A DNA stretch of 9,264 nt from an uncultured Anaerolineae bacterium (GTDB lineage: Bacteria; Chloroflexota; Anaerolineae; Anaerolineales; UBA4823), in contig CAKZNJ010000236.1 in the NCBI GenBank assembly GCA_937129505.1, forward strand, positions 1-9,264, given 5' to 3'. This document shows positions 6,051-9,264 of this stretch, piece after piece (position 1 is the first letter of the stretch; every line of letters begins with the position of its first letter). Made by a program: the position numbers and the translations under genes. Under the pieces are notes generated by a model, which saw only the letters and a list, made by a program, of their open reading frames with translations, ran no database searches and had not been told where the DNA came from.

Positions 6051-7370
6051 TTAAAGCCTCACCACCTTTGGATGATCTTTGCCTAGCTTTCCGAGGGCAT
6101 TGCGGGTGTCGACAATCAGCTTGGCATTTTCCAATATGGCGACATAGTTATAGCTGCTATGATTGGTGATAATCACCACACAATCCGCCTGACGGATAGC
6201 TGCCATCAAGTCAGGCTCACTGTGATAATCCATCCCATCGTGGTTTAAAGACGGTATATAGGGATCGTGATAGCTCACTTGAGCACCTTTTTGATACAGC
6301 AACCCAATCACATCCAATGCGGGTGATTCGCGCAGGTCGTCGATATCCGCCTTATACGCTGCACCTAAAACCAAAACGCGACTATCCTTGAGCGGTTTTC
6401 CATGTTCATTTAGGGCATCTTGCACTTTCCCAACAACATAGCGGGGCATATTGGTGTTGATCTCGGAAGCCAGTTCGATAAAACGGGCGGTGTATTTTAA
6501 GGCGCGCAGTTTCCAAGAGAGGTATAAGGGGTCTATGGGAATACAATGGCCGCCTAACCCAGGGCCGGGGGTAAACTTCATAAAGCCAAACGGTTTGGTC
6601 GCTGCGGCATCTATGACTTCCCAAACATCAATACCCAAGCGATCACACATGATTGCCATTTCGTTCACCATGCCGATATTGATCATCCGAAAGGTATTTT
6701 CGAGCAGCTTAGCCATCTCTGCCACTTCGGCAGATGAAACAGACACAACAGTTTGAAGCGCTTGGCGATACCAATGACTAGCTACTTCTGTGCAGGCTGA
6801 GGTAATCCCCCCAACCACTTTAGGAGTGTTATAGGTCGTCCAGTCGGTGCGACCGGGATCAACTCGTTCTGGCGAGAAGGCGAGGAAGAAGTTTTCCCCC
6901 ACCCGCACACCGTTTTGTTGTTCAAGGCGGGGCAAAAGAATCTCGCGCGTCGTTCCGGGGTAGGTTGTAGATTCCAATACGACAACCATGCCGGGATGGA
7001 TATAGCGCGCCAATTGATCGGTTGCGTCAAGGATGAAGGAAAGGTCTGGATCGCCCGTTTTGCGTAAGGGCGTCGGCACGCAGATACTGACCGCCTCGAC
7101 GTTGCTAAGCACAGAAAAATCAGTCGTTGCTTCCAGCTTTTGGTTGTGGACAAGGTTTTTTACGCTTAAGGAAGACACATCTTGAATATGGCTCTCGCCC
7201 CGTCCAATCGTTGCAACTTTGCGCTCATCCGGATCAATGCCGATAACGTGAAACCCGGCTTCTGCGAAAACCACGGCTAATGGAAGACCAACATAGCCTA
7301 AACCAAGCACAGCAACGCGGGCTGATTTGTCTTGTAATTTCTCCAGTAAAGCTTCTTTCGGGTTGTCCAT
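6051..7370 (-). CDS. Nucleotide-sugar 6-dehydrogenase (WbpA-like UDP-GlcNAc/UDP-Glc dehydrogenase)
   Basis: A 439-residue UDP-sugar dehydrogenase that oxidises C6 of a UDP-hexose to a UDP-uronic acid in two NAD-dependent steps. The N-terminal Rossmann domain has GLGYVGLP (23-30) and D47. ESTTYPGT (133-140) and SPERVDPG (166-173) follow. The central helix has K221 in EMAKLLENTFR, and the catalytic cysteine C276 lies in GLGGHCIPIDP. The C-terminal domain has RVLVLGAAYKADIDDLRESP (331-350). The wording of these motifs is closer to WbpA/WecC-type enzymes acting on N-acetylated UDP-sugars than to the ~450-residue UDP-glucose Ugd type, but substrate is not certain. The ATG at 7370 has AGGAGA five to six bases upstream, partly overlapping the stop of the uracil-DNA glycosylase gene (9-bp gap), so the two are co-transcribed. 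The epimerase gene starts immediately after its TAA. Confidence 0.93.
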   Translation of the reverse strand: MDNPKEALLEKLQDKSARVAVLGLGYVGLPLAVVFAEAGFHVIGIDPDERKVATIGRGESHIQDVSSLSVKNLVHNQKLEATTDFSVLSNVEAVSICVPTPLRKTGDPDLSFILDATDQLARYIHPGMVVVLESTTYPGTTREILLPRLEQQNGVRVGENFFLAFSPERVDPGRTDWTTYNTPKVVGGITSACTEVASHWYRQALQTVVSVSSAEVAEMAKLLENTFRMINIGMVNEMAIMCDRLGIDVWEVIDAAATKPFGFMKFTPGPGLGGHCIPIDPLYLSWKLRALKYTARFIELASEINTNMPRYVVGKVQDALNEHGKPLKDSRVLVLGAAYKADIDDLRESPALDVIGLLYQKGAQVSYHDPYIPSLNHDGMDYHSEPDLMAAIRQADCVVIITNHSSYNYVAILENAKLIVDTRNALGKLGKDHPKVVRL

Positions 7371-7379
7371 TGGGTCTCC

Positions 7380-8015
7380 TTAGAAGAGAGATAGTTGTTT
7401 GGCAGGTTGATCGGTATCGAAGGTTGAAGGGGAGGAGTTTTCTTGTTCGCTGGGGGTTGCTTTGGACAGCAACTCAGGCAAACGCAGAAAATCCTGTTCG
7501 ATGATCGGTTTTAGGGACATTTGATGCAACCCCGCCGCAGGATGATACATCGGCACAATCAATCGTCCTTTTACCCGCACGGCTTGACCATGGACTTCAG
7601 AAATTTTGGCATTGGACAAGAAAAGCCCCATGGAATAGCGCCCTAAGGTGATGATCACTTTGGGATTGATCGCTTGGATTTGGCGCTCGAGGTATTGTTT
7701 GGTACAGATGTCTACCTCTTCCGGTTTGGGGTCGCGGTTCGATGGCGGACGGCACTTGACCACATTCGTTATAAAAACTTGTTCGCGACGCAGACCAATT
7801 TTTTCCAGCAATTCATCGAGGAACTTTCCGGCTGCGCCTACGAAGGGACGCCCTTGCTCGTTTTCGTGAAATCCTGGACCTTCGCCAATAAACATGATTT
7901 CTGCATCCACCGGTCCTTCGCCGGGCACAGCGTGTTTGCGCGAATAGTGAAGTTCACACAGTCGACACTGCGCTACTTCTTGAGCTATTCGTTCGAGTTC
8001 ATCTTTGGCATTCAA
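7380..8015 (-). CDS. Type 4 uracil-DNA glycosylase (4Fe-4S) with C-terminal clamp-binding motif
   Basis: A 211-residue family 4 uracil-DNA glycosylase that excises uracil arising from cytosine deamination. The four iron-sulfur cysteines are present at 17, 20, 88 and 104 with the spacing of characterised enzymes (CxxC, then VKCRPP, then a Cys 16 residues later). Motif 1 is GEGPG (44-48), with GRPFVGAAGK following. The C-terminal motif is MYHPAAGLHQ with H158. The catalytic domain ends near residue 185. A Ser/Glu/Gln/Pro-rich tail then leads to a terminal QLSLF (207-211), the consensus bacterial beta-clamp-binding pentapeptide. The start is taken at TTG 8015 because GGAGGT lies six bases upstream and this places CxxC at the usual distance from the N-terminus. 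An in-frame ATG at 8063 would add 16 residues but has a poor binding site. First gene of the polysaccharide operon, an unusual partner. Confidence 0.93.
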   Translation of the reverse strand: MNAKDELERIAQEVAQCRLCELHYSRKHAVPGEGPVDAEIMFIGEGPGFHENEQGRPFVGAAGKFLDELLEKIGLRREQVFITNVVKCRPPSNRDPKPEEVDICTKQYLERQIQAINPKVIITLGRYSMGLFLSNAKISEVHGQAVRVKGRLIVPMYHPAAGLHQMSLKPIIEQDFLRLPELLSKATPSEQENSSPSTFDTDQPAKQLSLF

Positions 8016-8021
8016 GTTGAC

Positions 8022-8027
8022 ACCTCC
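8022..8027 (-). promoter_or_regulatory. Ribosome binding site deciding the TTG start of the glycosylase
   Basis: The minus strand reads GGAGGT, then GTCAAC, then TTG. This is a full anti-16S match at an ideal six-base spacing. It lies inside the longer frame opened by ATG 8063, so it argues for initiation at TTG 8015. Confidence 0.65.
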
Positions 8028-8148
8028 ATCGAATTTCAGCTTTACGAGAACAGTCCCGCGCATTTTCGTTGCAAGATCATTTTCCTTGCTTGCCCTGTCT
8101 TAATCTCAAAGCGGAGAAGGGTAAGATTTGCTTGATAGCACCGAGCCG

Positions 8149-8179
8149 ATTATAACGGACACTTTGCCCTTGGAGTCAA
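8149..8179 (-). promoter_or_regulatory. Likely sigma-A promoter of the glycosylase-polysaccharide operon
   Basis: On the minus strand a perfect -10 box TATAAT (8154-8149) is preceded by TTGACT (8179-8174). The spacer is 19 bases, two longer than optimal. Transcription would start near 8142 and give a leader of about 127 bases before TTG 8015. No riboswitch or attenuator is recognised in that leader. No later promoter is evident before 1317, so this one may serve all six genes. Confidence 0.6.
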
Positions 8180-8259
8180 CTTAACCGCATTTTTATCGAG
8201 TTTGACATGGAGAGGGGCAACCAAATACAGAGAAATCTCGGGATCGAGCTTTGAGTTAG

Positions 8260-8396
8260 AAGAGTCGAGATGATGCTCTGGAAGCAGTAGCGATTATGAA
8301 AGGTGAGCGCCTGGTCGCTCTGGACGATAGCCTTACCCTAATGGCTGCTGAATTGGCGTACGAATAAGGCTCCCTTCACTTATAATAATTGCGATG
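8260..8396 (+). pseudogene. Remnant of a VapC-type PIN-domain toxin gene
   Basis: From 8260 the plus strand encodes about 35 residues, with DDALEAVAIMKGERL, then VALDDSLTLMAAELAYE, then TAA at 8365-8367. Shifting frame after the stop, 8370-8396 reads LPSLIIIAM. Together this matches the order seen in C-terminal halves of VapC ribonuclease toxins: a helix of the ALEAVAIMK type, LDDSLALLAAELS, then G-LPMADSIIYATA. The third catalytic acidic residue, in LPxAD, is lost through a short deletion. The N-terminal half is absent: a TAG lies just upstream at 8257-8259 and no PIN start such as a VLD-S-S motif is found. The family match is from memory of the motif pattern. The copy is dead in any case because of the stop, the frame change and the missing half. 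Confidence 0.55.
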
Positions 8397-8408
8397 ATGG
8401 TGAACCTG

Positions 8409-8654
8409 TTAGGTTAGGGCGTTGGCAATAAACGTCGTAATTTCGGCAGGTGAAGGAATCCGCCCGAAAGAAACAACCTTTTCGTTGATAACCAATGCTG
8501 TCGTGGAGATGATGTTATATGCCATGATGTCGGGATATTCCGTCACTTTGATAACTTCCGCCTGCACCCCCATTTGCTCTACTACTTGACGAGTAACGGC
8601 TTCAAGTTTCTTGCAATTTTCACAGCCTGAACCAAGAACTTTGATCGTAAGCAT
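8409..8654 (-). CDS. Small CxxC thioredoxin-like protein (redox-active disulfide protein 2 family)
   Basis: An 81-residue single-domain thioredoxin fold, the normal size for the family. The first strand MLTIKVLGSG leads into C11-E-N-C14, the redox-active pair. The C-terminal strand pair is TTALVINEKVVSFGRIPS. Most relatives have STPALV with a cis-proline at this place; here it is STTALV, a Thr encoded by ACA where CCA would give Pro. The ATG at 8654 has AGGAG five bases upstream. The gene follows the permease stop after only 12 bases, so the two form one transcription unit. Small thioredoxins of this type are often found beside DUF318/ArsP permeases, which suggests a partnership in redox or thiol-dependent transport. 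The substrate is unknown. It is probably cytoplasmic because there is no signal peptide. Confidence 0.9.
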   Translation of the reverse strand: MLTIKVLGSGCENCKKLEAVTRQVVEQMGVQAEVIKVTEYPDIMAYNIISTTALVINEKVVSFGRIPSPAEITTFIANALT

Positions 8655-8666
8655 ATTTCTCCTTTT

Positions 8667-9264
8667 TTACAAAATTGAATTAAACAAATACCCTGTGAGG
8701 ATGATTGCGACACCAATTACTACAAAAAAAGTTACAAGCAATGGCATTTTTAGAACCCGCTTGAGGATGACCGCTTCGGGCAAACTCAAGCCAATAACGG
8801 ACATCATGAAAGCTAATGCTGTCCCCAGTGAGGCGCCTTTTTCAATAAGCGTGCCTACGATCGGAACAATGCCAGCTGCGTTCGAGTAAAGCGGTATACC
8901 GATCAATACCGCCAAAGGAACAGACCACCATACTTTTGAGCCTAAAATTGAGGCAAGAGCATCTTCTGGAACATAGCCGTGAATCCCTGCGCCAACTGCG
9001 ATACCAATAACGACGTATAACCACACCCCCCCGACGACCCGCCCCACGGAGTACCAAGCCCGTTCTATTCGGTCTGCCCAACCCATTTTCTCTTCAAAAA
9101 CCTGCCCACCAACCTTGATTTGCCAGACAAAATCTTTTACATGTTTTTCCATTTTAAGCCGCCCGATAATAAAACCTGCAACGATGGCAACCGTCAATCC
9201 TGAAACGATATAGAGCCCTGCAAAACTTTCCAGCCAAAAAGACCAAATAGCAAAATGATGGCAA
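8667..9264 (-). CDS. DUF318/ArsP-like permease, C-terminal part (cut by window edge)
   Basis: The frame is open to the right edge, so the N-terminus lies outside the window. About 198 codons are visible. A TTG at 9197 is only an internal Leu codon, since in-frame sequence continues upstream (WLESFAGLYIVSG). At least five membrane segments are visible, including one around FAGLYIVSGLTVAIVAGF, VWLYVVIGIAVGAGI, VPLAVLIGIPLYSNAAGIVPI and the last LLVTFFVVIGVAIILTGYLF. The GIPLYSNAAGIVPIVGTLIEKG segment is the pore-type repeat of the family. It has Ser-Asn where ArsP organoarsenical exporters have a Cys-containing motif, so arsenic transport should not be assumed. A basic/acidic cytoplasmic loop (KMEKHVKDF...WADRIERAW) separates two helices. 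The mini-thioredoxin gene follows 12 bases downstream. Confidence 0.88.
   Translation of the reverse strand, partial: CHHFAIWSFWLESFAGLYIVSGLTVAIVAGFIIGRLKMEKHVKDFVWQIKVGGQVFEEKMGWADRIERAWYSVGRVVGGVWLYVVIGIAVGAGIHGYVPEDALASILGSKVWWSVPLAVLIGIPLYSNAAGIVPIVGTLIEKGASLGTALAFMMSVIGLSLPEAVILKRVLKMPLLVTFFVVIGVAIILTGYLFNSIL

Noticed and set aside
8016..8063. ATG at 8063 as start of the uracil-DNA glycosylase
   Set aside because: Not excluded, but there is no good ribosome binding site, while GGAGGT sits six bases before TTG 8015, which also gives the usual N-terminal length.
7674..8135. 153-codon plus-strand frame
   Set aside because: It is antisense to the uracil-DNA glycosylase, whose four Fe-S cysteines and catalytic motifs are unmistakable.
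8202..8231. Perfect TTGACA -35 box on the plus strand
   Set aside because: The only -10 candidate (TACAGA, 18 bases later) is poor, and there is no intact plus-strand gene downstream, only the toxin remnant.

Overview
The window holds an ordinary bacterial chromosome segment of about 50% GC. Every protein gene that can be supported lies on the minus strand, and one RNA gene lies on the plus strand. The gene mix (class A RNase P RNA, type 4 Fe-S uracil-DNA glycosylase, WbpA-like nucleotide-sugar dehydrogenase, an ArsP/DUF318-type permease beside a CxxC mini-thioredoxin) and the GC-rich palindromic intergenic repeats would fit a member of the Chloroflexota such as an Anaerolineae species. That placement is an inference from general resemblance, not a proven assignment.

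Layout, left to right. Positions 1-851 contain no convincing gene. They hold several kinds of repeats: three short TGTC-type units, a diverged ~105-bp duplication, a perfect-stem palindromic element between the two copies, and another small hairpin. At 852-880 there is a near-consensus sigma-A promoter with a 17-nt spacer, followed by the RNase P RNA gene rnpB (890-1308, plus). Its P1 and P4 helices can be paired base by base.

From 8015 down to 1317 runs a compact minus-strand operon. In transcription order it encodes a type 4 uracil-DNA glycosylase, a nucleotide-sugar 6-dehydrogenase, an NAD-dependent nucleotide-sugar epimerase, a Wzx-like flippase and two GT4 glycosyltransferases. The last four genes are linked by one TAA/ATG abutment and three successive 4-base ATGA overlaps, and two of the starts lack a visible Shine-Dalgarno sequence, so translational coupling is likely. 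The two sugar-nucleotide enzymes would make a UDP-uronic-acid-type donor, the glycosyltransferases would use it or related sugars on a lipid-linked glycan, and the flippase would move that glycan across the membrane. No initiating transferase, polymerase or chain-length regulator is in the window. The last gene stops only 8 bp from the 3' end of rnpB, tail to tail.

Right of the operon promoter (8149-8179) is a short gene-poor gap. It contains what looks like the decayed C-terminal half of a VapC-type PIN toxin on the plus strand (8260-8396). The right edge holds a separate two-gene minus-strand unit: the C-terminal part of a DUF318/ArsP-like permease, cut by the window edge, and a 81-residue CxxC thioredoxin-like protein.

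No clearly new system is visible. The points most worth a second look are a palindromic repeat that appears to have been exapted in frame into a glycosyltransferase, a canonical beta-clamp-binding pentapeptide at the very C-terminus of the uracil-DNA glycosylase, the VapC remnant, and the missing cis-proline in the mini-thioredoxin.
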